Source: Rotaria macrura (lineage: Eukaryota > Rotifera > Eurotatoria > Philodinida > Philodinidae). From it: a DNA stretch of 64,000 nucleotides. Positions within the stretch are counted from its first letter, which is position 1. Each line of letters begins with the position of its first letter. The notes beneath the pieces are model-generated. The model made no database searches. It was not told the origin of the DNA and saw only the letters and a list, made by a program, of their open reading frames with translations. The position numbers and the translations under genes are program-made. The DNA lies in assembly GCA_900239685.1 (NCBI GenBank), contig OENT01000577.1, positions 31,953 to 95,952 of the forward strand, read 5' to 3'. Of this stretch, positions 26,495-42,615 are shown one piece after another.

Positions 26495-26995
26495 TTAATT
26501 ATATTTTTGTCTATTTCGAATCCATAACCATATATATGAAATAATTAGTGAACAACAAGCTCCAATGGTCGATGAAACTAGACATGTTATGGGCCATTCT
26601 TGCCACCAACGATCCCAATCCAATGGAATAGGTATTGCACCTAGCCATGCACCAATAATTGTTCCCCAAACTAAATTTCTCATGAAAACTAACTTTCGTG
26701 ATATTGATATTATAGAATTGAGTTCTTTTTCAAATAAAAAATTATATATTTTCTCTGTATTTCCTTTTAAATTGATAATTATCGGTGTAAAACCAATTAT
26801 AACAATATAACAACTAAATATAAACGTTCGCATGATATTAGCTAACAATGGTGCACCCATTAAAACACAAATTGCATATGCAATACCGATCAATTGTAAA
26901 TAACAAAAGCCTACCGATACAATCATCTAAAAAGAATTAATTTTTGAATTATTCTTTTTCTTTTCACACGCGCATCATAATTCGTTTCAGTTTAT
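26495..26995 (-). CDS. PIGF: PIG-F, GPI-anchor ethanolamine-phosphate transferase subunit (5' end unresolved)
   Basis: The main exon 26926-26495 (143 residues) ends with GAWLGAIPIPLDWDRWWQEWPITCLVSSTIGA, matching the hallmark GAWLGA.PIPLDW.RPWQ.WPISC of animal PIG-F. Hydrophobic segments before and after fit a multi-pass ER membrane protein. PIG-F stabilises PIG-O and PIG-G/GPI7, which add ethanolamine phosphate to GPI mannoses. A likely 26-base micro-exon precedes it (26995-26970, ..KLKRIMMR), with a GTGTGA donor and CATTAG acceptor in agreeing phase. The first about 70-80 residues of the family are not clearly found: only about 270 bases separate this exon from the TTBK stop codon, and a hydrophobic frame ending at a donor at 27119 is the best candidate. 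The gene may be compact, overlap TTBK, or lack its N-terminus. Confidence 0.85.
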
Positions 26996-27204
26996 CTAAT
27001 GCACAACAAAAAACGTTCGATTGTGAAGATGAAACGATTTTATAAACAGAACAAGAAGAACAAGAGAAAAAAAAACATCAGTCCTAGAGAATAGCCACAT
27101 TTCTATTTTTGATATATACATATAGCTTTGAATGAAAGAAGAAGAAAAAGAAAAACAAATATTATTTCGAAAGAGCAAAATAAAAGAAATTTTAAATTAA
27201 TTTA

Positions 27205-31694
<4,490 letters not shown>

Positions 31695-31845
31695 GTTCAA
31701 TATCACCGTACATAATGATTGAAATAATTATTTATTGTGAACAACATATGTACAGAAAGAGATCTAAAAACAACAATAAACTGTTACTTGAACATGGGAT
31801 AAAGAAAGGAAAAGGTCGTCACTCTCGTTTTCCTCCCTCTGTCTC

Positions 31846-31890
31846 GCTTTCTCTCTCTCTCTCTCTCGCGAGCGAGCGCATGCGCACGCG
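31846..31890. promoter_or_regulatory. CT-repeat and NRF1-like site upstream of TTBK
   Basis: About 150-200 bases before the TTBK start codon lies a CT run (about 31849-31867), then CTCGCGAG and GCGCATGCGC (31876-31885), the core palindrome bound by NRF1-type factors in animals. This is the most GC-rich and CpG-rich patch of the neighbourhood and sits where a core promoter is expected. Function is inferred from position and motif only. Confidence 0.45.
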
Positions 31891-31939
31891 TCCTATTTAT
31901 CACGACGAATACTCTCGTTATGTAATCCAGCTTTGACGC

Positions 31940-34900
31940 TATACGTATCATTCATCCATCAATCTTGATGAACTTCGTCTTACAAGGCTTATTATTAAAT
32001 AAAATGTACAAATGCTTTTAGAATATAGGAATCTGATTTATATTGTCTATTTACGAAGCATAAATTAAATGTTCGTTAAACATAAATAAGCATTCGTTGA
32101 CATAGTTTCTTTTCTTTTTTTCTTCACCGGAAGAAAGCAAAATGCACGCGAACCGATCTTGGTATTTTTTGAAGGCAGAAAAATTAAAAAAAAACAGAAC
32201 AGAAGTCTTCTTATTTTTTATTTCTCCTATTGCTTACTAAGTGTCATTGATGATGGCAGGAAGAAACATATGCCATAACCTATCAGTAGAAGACTTCATA
32301 ACAAGGACGAGTCATCATTAAATTATAAAGAGAAAAAGACGACGAACGAATAAAGAATAGTTTGTCCGATTAAAACGGTACACCCAGTAGTAATAATGGC
32401 CAGACGAAAGTAAACGATGAATTGCGTTTGTATTTTGTGCTTTTTTTTCTTCACTCAATTCTTCCTCTCCCTCTCTTCTGTCCCCTCCCTGTGTATGTTG
32501 TTCACCGTTTCGTTCGTTCTTCTGTCTGAGTAATGACAGACCCTAACGAAATTTCAAAACGTTCAATAAATCTTTCGTTTCTTCTCTATGTTTGTCGAAT
32601 GCTTAAAAAAAAGAATTAACAAAATTGACACAAGAACGATCGTATTTTATCGTTCAAAAGAAAAAACAGACGTAAAAATACTCAAATAATGTACAACACT
32701 GTTGAAAACAAAATCAACCTTGAATTTGTTCTCTTCTTCAAATGATGACCTCGTTGTTGATTTTCATTCTCACTTATAGAACACTAGTAACCTACCTTAT
32801 TTTCTTAATTAAAAACGAAAAAAAAATCTTCGATATTTTAGGAAATAACATGTGTGAAATTTCATTGAGCATAATACACAATAATAATAATAATAATAAT
32901 AGTAATAAAAACGCACGATGAATAACAAACATTCTTTCCATAATCAACTTCTTACATTGAATGTCAAATCTAATATGCATATCAATAGACAATAGCGCTC
33001 TACCTCTATGATTCGTCTATAATTTTAACGAATCGAGAACAAGTTTTCCTACTAATAATCAGCTGTTTGTTGTTGTTTATGAAAAAAATTACATCTATCC
33101 TCAAGATTTTTCGTGTTCTGAGTTTGATAGCATCATCGTTTTGACTTTGACTTAATTGCATATGAGTTCAAGCTAGTTTCGATGATAATAAGAATTTACT
33201 CAGTCAAAATTTTACACTGCATCACAGATCGGTTAAATAATGTATGTATGAAAAATATGAAATATTTTCATACAAAATAACTCTACTACCGATCAGCTTG
33301 ACTCAATAGATGTCATGTTTTCTTTGTATATTATAACATCTTGCTTTCAAAAAAAGAAAAATACACAGGATAGAGCTCATCCTCGATATTGTTTTTGCAA
33401 GTGATGAAACTTTGCTGGATCCGATAAAACACCATAATCCAATTAAATCGTAAGGCTAACAGATTGTTTACAGACATAGGTCATTAGATGTGTATTATTT
33501 CATATGGAAGACATCGCATTAAGTAGTACTGGGAGTTCTTTCATCAGTACAATAGTTTCTGAGAGTTCGAACTGATTTCCAGAAATATCAAATTAATTGA
33601 ATTTTTTCTTCAACACACTTGATCTTGACATTCACTTATGATGCAAACTATTCTATCATTTCACGACAATACATACAAGTTGACAAAGTTTGCTGAGAAA
33701 ATGTAATAATTGAAATCCAACGGCTAGTTAAGTAGCTAAACTTGAACGACTTGGCCAGTGAATTCTTGCATTCAAGTTCTCAATATTTTCCTGCATGAAA
33801 CGGTGTCTTTGTGACGAACATTTAGAGATCTGGTGGTCGGAATCATTGATCCTGGATATTCAATTTTAGTTTCACATTACAAACAATAGTCGTTTTTGTG
33901 CTTGAGTAAAAAAGGAAAATTAATTGAATGAAGAAATAAGGCACGATAGAAAATTAGTTTTGCTTAATCTATGTATATGTATATACGAAAATTCAAATAA
34001 CAAACTTTATAAATTTATGTAGAACTTGGGACTCCTAAAAATCAATTAGTCCATATGTAAACAATGATTTCTAATGAAATAAAGCATGTCCCAAATTATT
34101 GTTTTATCTAGCATCAGAGCGGCGCCGCTTCGAAAATCCTATTATTCTTCCGAAAGAGAAAATCTAGATAATCCGTTCTTCGAAAGTCGGCCGTACAAAT
34201 AGAGAATGTGAATGTCTCGTAATTAGTTTAAGTGATTTATCTTATGTTTTTTGAGTTTGCCATGTCTAATCAATAATCGTCCATGCAGACATAATAAATA
34301 TAACTAATAACTTAATTTGAGTGAATTGTCATTATGAATCAAAAATTTCAAGTTGAATAAGACATAGAAAAACGAAACGCAACTTTTGTTCGTGACAATT
34401 CTCAATACATCGATAAAATTTTGCTATAAAGAGCAAGTCGACGAAAATTTATCGTATTTGTAAACATGAGTTACTATCGAATGTTTGAATTGTGACCAAA
34501 GTTTGTCTCATTCGACGAACAATAGCATACGAAGATTATCATCGCGTGATTAACGATGATAAGAAATCCTATTGTTTTCTTTCGACAACGATACTTCTCA
34601 TTTCATTAGTTTGCAATGTACAAGCAACATTTTTTTCATGAAAAACACGAATGAAAAGGCAGAAGAATTGAAATAACAAATCATAATTAATTCCAAAGCA
34701 AACTTTCATATTTTTTTCGAGTTTAATGAAAAGAAGTGATTTACATAATTTAGACCATGGTAATCATTTTCAATGCAATTCTTCGTAACCAAATTTGCAT
34801 GGAATAAAATTACAGAACATATTAGAGTTTAAAAAGAAGAATGTATGTAAATTTCGTTAACTACAATAGTTGTGAATAGTCTCATTTCAATACTAGATAG

Positions 34901-36160
34901 AATTTGACCGCATAAGTCTCACATCTTGATCACGGTTAGAATCTATTGAATTCTGGAGAGTCAAGTTGGAAACTCAATATACACGGTTCTCCTCAGATGA
35001 ATAGATCGTGTATAATGCAGAAAATACATCTGGTGACCTAAGAAAGTTTGTTCGATAGCTCAGTGCGACCTCTATTAACAATTACAAGTCGCTCTTTATC
35101 GAATAGCTTTATACTGTCGGACCTTTTCAAACTTTCTACGATTCATGATCTTCAAGGTTTACTTCAATCGAGATTCAAATGTCCATGTCTATGGCAGTAT
35201 ATATCGACATAAATTCATTCGACGCTGTTTATTCATAAGTAAGCAACTAGATAGAGGCTAGCTATCGTATGTAAATGTTAAAATGTATTGGCTTTGACCA
35301 CTGGTTGCCTACAATCAACATCTACATGCAAAAACAGTTGAGTCTTCACGTTATTTTCTTGACATTTAAGACATTCTTATAGCAAAAATGTTCAAAACTC
35401 ATCAGTACTGCTTTTTCATGTTAAAGTTTTGGCACATAGTATGCAAACAAACGTTAAAATAAATCAATTTAATGAAAATTCGAGGATTTAATAAAGCATT
35501 CTTTTGATTGTTAGAGAGAATCCATTGATCTTTTGCAATGCTAAAGCTGCATAAAATAAAATGCTTGATGATGCCATCTACGAGAAATGGGAACAAAACA
35601 TTGCAAAGACTTGAAATCAAAATGATTGTGTACCCATGATTATTATCTTGGTAACCTACTATGATAAAAGTGTTGCATAACTATAACGAAAATTAGTCAT
35701 AGTACACGTAAAAGAACTATGACGCGTTACATTATCATCTCGATCTCTCGCTGCCTTATGACAATTGTTGACATTCATTTTCAATGAATGTTTCGAAACC
35801 TCACATCGATAAACTTGCATAGATTGCATAAATTATCTATGGATATTTGTAATAAATCTGATGAATGCAAGCCAGTAAAAGTACTGTCTGAACGTAAGAA
35901 AGTGTTGCAGATCAATCAAATTAAATGATGTGTTACTAAAGAAAATTGCGGCAATCTAATCCATCTGTTATAGAACTTTGATTAGAAACATACGATACCA
36001 ATAAAAGCCATTTTCCATCTAATAATCGTAATGGATCAACGTTTTAAATCAAACAACGACGAAAAATTGATGACTTGGCTTGAATAGTAAAAATTTGGTG
36101 AACGTGATTCAATCAGTTCAAGCAACATTCTATCTAGAATCGTACTTCTTAGTTTTATTT
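31940..36160. other. Gene-poor stretch upstream of TTBK
   Basis: No recognised gene on either strand. It contains an AAT repeat (32881-32901) and short palindromes such as TATGAAAAATAT..AATATTTTCATA near 33247-33272. Open frames here are short and AT-driven. Confidence 0.45.
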
Positions 36161-36209
36161 TAAATCTTTGAAAAAATTCATTTATTTCATAATGAGACCA
36201 AGAGCAAAC

Positions 36210-36515
36210 CATCAGATACTAAGATCTGACAAGATTCTGCATCTGACCTTCTATGATCTTGTAAGATCAGACGAAAAATCGTACACAAAATCGTGGTCCC
36301 AAAAGTCCGACATCAAGTCTTACTATAAAATTTTTGACAGATCTTGTCCTTCTGTCAGATCTGATTAAAAAGATTATAGAAAATCTTATGTGACAGTATG
36401 ATCGTACAAGAATCTTACTGTAAGAATTGATGTAAGATATCTGAGACCACGAATTTTTTGTACGATTTCATCTGATCTTAAAAGACTTAATGTCTGACTT
36501 TTTGACCTGAGGAGT
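36210..36515. repeat. Complex inverted repeat region
   Basis: The segment at about 36261-36300 (AAGATCAGACGAAAAATCGTACACAAAATCGTGGT) returns inverted at about 36450-36484. A neighbouring block (AAAAGTCCGACATCAAGTCTT, near 36300) returns inverted at about 36482-36510, but in the opposite order. GATCTTGTAAGATCAGA and CAGATCTGA motifs recur throughout. The pattern suits an imperfect palindrome built from a tandemly repeated unit. No coding potential. Confidence 0.6.
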
Positions 36516-38587
36516 AGTGTTGTGTGTTTTTCAAAAGCTGCTGTCTCTTATGAAAAAGCCTGGGTAGTCTGAAATGAAAAACTTGTTAGCATCGTTCCTT
36601 TGGGTTCGATATGTAGAATGTATCGAACTCAGAGTACTCAACAACTTGAAAACTAGTTACTACAGTCAGTTTTGGAAAGCTCGTGGGAAGAAGCTGCAAA
36701 AGTTTTCTCGACATTATATTCGAGTTGCACAAGATGAAACCGTATGAACTAAATCTACAATTTCTCAATGACTTGACCAAAAGATAGAAAAGTAAAATTT
36801 CTTGTGTAAACTTGAATCGATCAATTCATCTGCGAACTATTTCTTCATCGATTCACAACACTTGACTATTCCTTGTAAAATCTTTCTTTTATCGAAATCT
36901 TTTGAAATACAATATTTCGAATGGTAGCAATCATCTTCGAATAGCATTAAGTCAGAATTGTTAATCTTATACTCAAGAGAAAGTAATGCTGCATAGATTT
37001 ATTAGTTTCTATTCTTTGATTAAAGCAGATGTTGAAAAAAACCAATATGTAACACATGCAAAACATATTTCGCCCGTTGAAATGATATAATTGCATTTTT
37101 TATTGTTAGAACTCATCTTACAATGAAGCGATACCACAGGTCACAAAAGCATTCTTAATCGATAAACTCATTCTCAAAGAAATAGATGTTTGTATCAGTT
37201 GTCGAGAAAATTTTCTTTTCCCTTGAACATGTTCTATGAATCATGTATGTCAAACGTTGTTGAAGAAAGTGTCATTGCAATAAATCGTTTTTAGATGAGT
37301 TCACATAAATCGAATTCAATATTATTTGACAAAACAACTTTAAGAAGTTCATATGAACAATCGTAATGATCTCATAAAATATTTTCAGCTATGTATTATA
37401 ACGTTTTATTTGTTTGCATTAACATTTTGTATTTGATTTGAATCTTATGGAAATTTCTTGTCCATCTATGAATATAAATTCGTGTAAGAATGTATTTATC
37501 GAATCAATTACGGCCATCGATATTATCTACTAGCATTTTACAAGAGAAAAAGTATCGTCCATTTCTATGACAATAGTTTTGTCTTGTTTCATCATTGATT
37601 GCTGTCTCGAGATAAGACATATTCTATGATTCAAAATAGGCAGCAGCTCTTATTTTTGCTGAAAATAATTTTCTTTCAATATTTCAATTCAAAAGAAATA
37701 ATATCTAGCATCCGTCATTCGTAATACGTGAGTGCGAGATTTTATTACTATCATGAATGTGCAATGTTTCAAATATTCATAGTCACTATTTACTGTCTGA
37801 TTATTTCCTACAATATTTCATGCCAATTTTTTTCATAAACGAATAGATAGAATCATTCATAAATTCTATGGTTCATCAAGAGTGAAACGTTCATCAAGTT
37901 CACTGAAATTATTGTGATATATGAAGACCCGAATACTTGAGCCAAATACATTCTCAAGAGTATATTTGTCGAAAAAATCTAAATTTTAATTTACTCACAA
38001 CAAGTTCGAATCTTACAGTTCTTCTATGAAAAACTAAATGCAAAAAAAATCGATTCCTATACACTAAGTTGGTTTGAGTAAGACTTTATTGACTGTTAAA
38101 TCACGCTGAAGTCTACCTTCTCATAAACCTTTTGTGTAAGATGGGAGTATGTCAAGCGTTCATTTTAGACTTGTTTATTTTGCAGTACTTATATTCTCAA
38201 TAGTAATACTTCGAAATCTCAGATGGTATCATAGATGTATGCATTAAAAATTTTCATATCGTCGCGAAAATCAACTGTGGACTCAATTATTTTCTTATTT
38301 TTATGCCTAGGATAAAATACAGTTCATTATAATTTTCATTAATACGCATTGTTTTTGATGCAAGAGAGAGTGTGGATGTGGAGTTTTGGTATGAGTGTGA
38401 CTACAAGCAAGAGTTAACCACCCACACTTGAAATGTTCTTGAACGGCTTCAATACAATAGAACAATAACAACAGCTTTGAAGACGGATACTTTTTCAGTG
38501 ACTTGCTAAGAGAATAACCTTTCAGAATAAAATGTAGCTCACATTAAGTGAATAGATGCCATAAACATAATTATATGCCATAAATAG
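36516..38587. other. Non-coding stretch
   Basis: AT-rich, with no gene, RNA gene or repeat that I could recognise. Confidence 0.4.
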
Positions 38588-38811
38588 TCAGAAACACACA
38601 ACGTAGTAAATCAGCACCAAAAGTCAGATTGACGAAACGAAAATCGCGAACATTGAATATCGACAGGCATTTGGCGATTTTCATGGTGATGATCTCTATT
38701 TCAACAATGTTGATTTTGGCCATCGTTCTGTTCAGCAGTGTTATTTGTGTCACGAGATTCACTGATCTTACTTTTGGCTATGAGGTACACGACCGGGTTC
38801 GAGAGTCATAG
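38588..38811 (+). CDS. Candidate terminal exon with one membrane helix, unknown protein
   Basis: A frame open from an AATAG acceptor (exon from 38588) to a TAG stop at 38811 encodes about 73 residues. A basic, Ser-rich start (RNTQRSKSAPKVRLTKRKSR) is followed by one strongly hydrophobic helix (LAIFMVMISISTMLILAIVL) and a charged tail ending HDRVRES. The composition is protein-like, but no family is recognised and no upstream exon was found. It would end 21 bases from the stop of the candidate minus-strand gene at 38833. Confidence 0.3.
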
Positions 38812-38832
38812 GAGAAGCATTCTGATGAGATT

Positions 38833-39460
38833 TCAAACGAGACTTTTACACGATCGACAAAATCCTAGTAGAACCCAGGAGGCGGAATGACTTATGGATG
38901 TAGAATATTGGATGTAATTGGAGTACACTGTATGAATTCGATAAAATTTGACGCGAGTTTTCAATCCACCTTTAGCTAGTAATATCAATAGGTAATAGCG
39001 ATATACCCATTGAAGAAAATAGGGCTTATCTATCAGATGTATTATCGGATTCATTCACCTTGAGTGTCAACTATGCCTTGATATGGCAAAGATATACCAG
39101 CAGTCGCTCGCCTATGAGACTTTGCCACAGTGCTGTAAATGATCTGTGGCTTTGTTCGAAAAACGTCCATCTTCAAGGTGAATAGTAAGATAAGACAGTA
39201 AAAGATAAGATGTGGAAAGTTTGTGTTCTTTATAAGACAGAGTAGGCAAAGATGTTGATGGACATTCAGGTAAGCGTTTTTTAGCATCGTCTCTCTTTGC
39301 TTGTTTGAGCAATTCATTACGATAAACTAAACTTTGCCAATGTGATATTTCAGAGAGAGTAACAAGGAAACGTGTTTCTTGATCAACCTCGACTCTAATC
39401 GTTGCTTGTAGCTGTGAATTTCTCATATGGTCATGATGTTTCCAATAGGAGTAGCTTATT
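38833..39460 (-). CDS. Candidate multi-exon gene, unknown protein
   Basis: An exon following a TTTAG acceptor (from 39460) encodes NSQLQATIRVEVDQETRFLV..HWQSLVYRNELLKQAKRDDAKKR. A second exon starts at a CTTGAAG acceptor near 39172 (MDVFRTKPQIIYSTVAK..) and ends DTQ with a GTGAAT donor near 39056. The third starts at an ACTAG acceptor near 38971 and reads KGGLKTRVKFYRIHTVYS.. to a stop at 38833. The phase of the second junction agrees (CAA G|CT). No phase-matching donor was found between the first two exons, and a good plus-strand donor (CATTCAG|GTAAGC) overlaps. Family not recognised. Confidence 0.3.
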
Positions 39461-39848
39461 CTAAACATATAACATTTGCTTCATTGTTCTACAAAGAAAA
39501 ATCACATGTATATGAAAACACACTGAATATAATTTTATCTAGTTAGAATATGAAATACATATTTGCGTGCTTCTTTTTATATCGATTCAAATACGTGAGA
39601 AGAAACTATTTGATATAGAAATACTTAATAGAACAAAAGTGAAACAAAAAATTGACAAAATGCTATCGACTATTCTTTTTCAGAATTTAATACCAGATAT
39701 TCATGGTGCCAATGCATGGTGCTATTTTCTAAAACAAATTAATCTTACCGTTGGAATCATTCTAGATCTATTCCTAAAAGATACTTGGCTTGCTTGTTTA
39801 TATCGTTTCGGCGATCAAGAACTGAAATAAATCATTAAAAAACTGAAC

Positions 39849-40012
39849 ATGGAAAACAAAGAACGAGCACTAATCCATTCGAGCAACTCGAATGGTAAGA
39901 ATTTCTTTTAACTTGAGGATGCATCGTTTTGCTTTGTCTTTTTATCTAGACAGATTAAAATCAAAGAGAGGTTTGCAACGTGATACGTCTGTTCGTTCGT
40001 CATGGGCTGCAG
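39849..40012 (+). CDS. Candidate 5' exons of an unknown gene
   Basis: ATG at 39849 opens MENKERALIHSSNSN and meets a GTAAGA donor at 39895. A 55-base intron ends TATCTAG, and the next exon (39950-40012) continues in phase with DRLKSKRGLQRDTSVRSSW and a GTGAAA donor. Intron size and sites are like those of certain genes in this window. It could be the start of the downstream coiled-coil gene or of a separate gene. No family is recognised. Confidence 0.35.
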
Positions 40013-41245
40013 GTGAAAATCAAAGGGTGAGTGATCGAAATAGCGCCTGACAGCGACTCTTACCAATAGTGATCAAAGATTTTGCTTTCTTCTCTCAGAG
40101 GGATCTTCAGAGAAAAGCCCGATCATTTGAATGACTTCTACAGAAATGACTAATAGAACGTGTGTTTTTGATCTTGTCAGTATATTTATCGTGTATTTGA
40201 GTCCTTCAAAAGCAGATCAGAACTATGAATTGTAGATATTCTTACTGACGAAGCCTGAATATTGAAAAAGATAAAGAGAATCTGAGAATCTTATGTTTGG
40301 AATTTCGGTTCATCTTTTTTTCTATATACATTTAGCTGGTAGTAGAGGAAACTGCTTACTTGTGACGAGTATCTGTCGTTCAAATAGGTTACTCTGTGTC
40401 ATGAAAATCTCCATTATTAATGGGTCCGTTTCTAATGAAAAATACAATCACAAAAAGTAATCTCGACATTTTTATCGTTCACTTGACCTTTGTCGATGAC
40501 TAGATTGTTAAGAGTTTATTGATAATTGTGAAAAATTTATTGGAATGCTTCACGCACAATTTTTAGATAAAAATATGATAATCTGTGACCATAGATTCCT
40601 TACGTTTTACTTACCTTTAAGGAAACATTCGACATCGAACGAAAAAATCCAATGATCTTTTTGTTCAATTAAGACTTTATGGCTTTTTTGTACATGTTAA
40701 AAGTATACAAGAAAATGCATGTGTACAGAATAATAAGTAGGATTCTATTGATTGAAAGTAAGTTTCAGTTGAGTTTTAGTAAGAGAATCCGCTATCACAA
40801 CCATTCTATTCTCTTCTTCGTCTTTTCTTTTCTTATCCATTAGTGGACTATTTTCTTTATTTACTGTCATCAAGGACGCTTTGTAAGATAATGATGTATT
40901 CTATTTTCTTGCTTCGTGGGTATATCTTATCTCAAGTCTGACCTTGTGCGTATGCTTTTTCTCAATGACAAATAACAAAGGCACTCGACGCTATAGTACG
41001 ATAACTCAAGCGTTTTCTTAGAATAGGTGCATTAGTGCAATTATTTTAAAGGAATCTCTCCCACATCATATAAAAACGTATGATTTCGATGCAGTTCTCA
41101 GTACTGGTGGATATTTTATTTACCAGTGTTTTACCTGAGAACATTTTCTGGAAACTTTCACTTTTAAGAACTATAAACTCAACAAAATATAATGTCAGTG
41201 CAATCAGAACTCTAAATAATTAGCTTTTTTCAATTATATTGTACA
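40013..41245. other. Non-coding stretch
   Basis: No further exon following the 39849-40012 candidate could be identified. AT-rich, no repeats recognised. Confidence 0.35.
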
Positions 41246-41572
41246 GCTCACTTTGATGAAAGCAATGTACAAGATTTAATTCATATACTATATTCCGATT
41301 TATTATGATAATATATGCATCTCATTAGTTAGCTATCAACTGTAACTTGTAGATAAATAGAGTGTAATCTACAGAGTTACTTCGCAANAATACTTGCTTG
41401 TAATGACCTTGATAACTTTATAAGGTCAAGTAGTTCGATACAGATAGATGGTGTTGTACTTGAATAAGTGATGATGACTGTAAAAACGTAGATGTTTTGT
41501 ATTTTTAGTATCTTTCTAGCACTGAAAATGAGCTTCGTTCTTTATGTAGTCCATTTTATTCATATAGAAATG
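41246..41572 (+). repeat. Left copy of a 330-bp inverted repeat pair
   Basis: Matches the reverse complement of 47637-47965. The outer about 200 bp are nearly identical (for example AAAGCAATGTACAAG and CCGATTTATTATGATAATAT), and identity falls towards the inner end. The N at 41388 corresponds to T in the other copy. It is either one of two dispersed repeat copies or a terminal repeat of a 6.7-kb unit. Confidence 0.8.
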
Positions 41573-42615
41573 GAAGTGTGAACAGAAATTGTCAAACTGC
41601 ATACGGTCTTCGCACTCTCCTGTCACTTGTCAATTAAAGTAATAAGTGTTCGCATTTAAAAGTCAGCATAGAAATTTTCATGCAGCTGGCATCTACTTAC
41701 TTAAAAGCAGTGTGAAGTACAACCATACAAATAGCCTAGGATTACGGTGTGAAACGTCACATTTAATGACGATAATGCCAAACACAAGTCTACAGAAACT
41801 GCCGCTTTCATGTATTATTCTACTCCTTCAAGAATCAGACCAGAGAAGAATGTTCATATATCGGTGATCATCGTAGATTTCTAATTCCCATAGATAGCCC
41901 CATACTCCTGAATGATTGCTATCGAAATTATCTCGTTGAGTATACGATTTTACTCAACCGCCAAAACGGCTAATAGTCAACTAGCGTGAAAGAAACCTAA
42001 CGCTCCTTTTTTTTGACATGGAATAGTTAATCTTAATGATTTTAAGTTTTCATGTAGGCTTTCGTATATCATGCTTTAATCTATCTCATTTGGTTTTAAT
42101 AATCCTGGAAGTAAATGGTAGTTACCAGCGGAAATTCTGCCTTTATATGTAAAAATAGTTTCGAAGGGCTATTTTCTCTCTTTACGTGTTTCGTTAATGT
42201 GAACATTTTTAACATTTAAATATTGCTGATGGCTTGAAATACAAATGAGTATAGTTACTTGGATGTCGCAAGTGATATTTCGAAATTCGAAACAAACTTT
42301 AGACTTGTGTGAAAATGTTTTTGAAAATTTATCTTCGCATGGTACTTGATGCTTTGCCTATAGCTCGCTGATTTTTAAACTTGTTAATGCATTTTCCTCA
42401 TCAGAATATAGCTCCTGTCTTAAAACTATGAAACCGCATCGTACAAAATTTATGAAGATGGAGTAACTCACTGGATTTATCCCTCCTTCTGTATCACCCG
42501 AGAACCGAGGATCGTTTTTGTTTGAGAGTTACAGATCGGTACAGTACTCATAAAATTGAAACAAAACAAAACCGTTGATACTCAAATTTCCACGTATCAT
42601 CATATTATTGATTAC

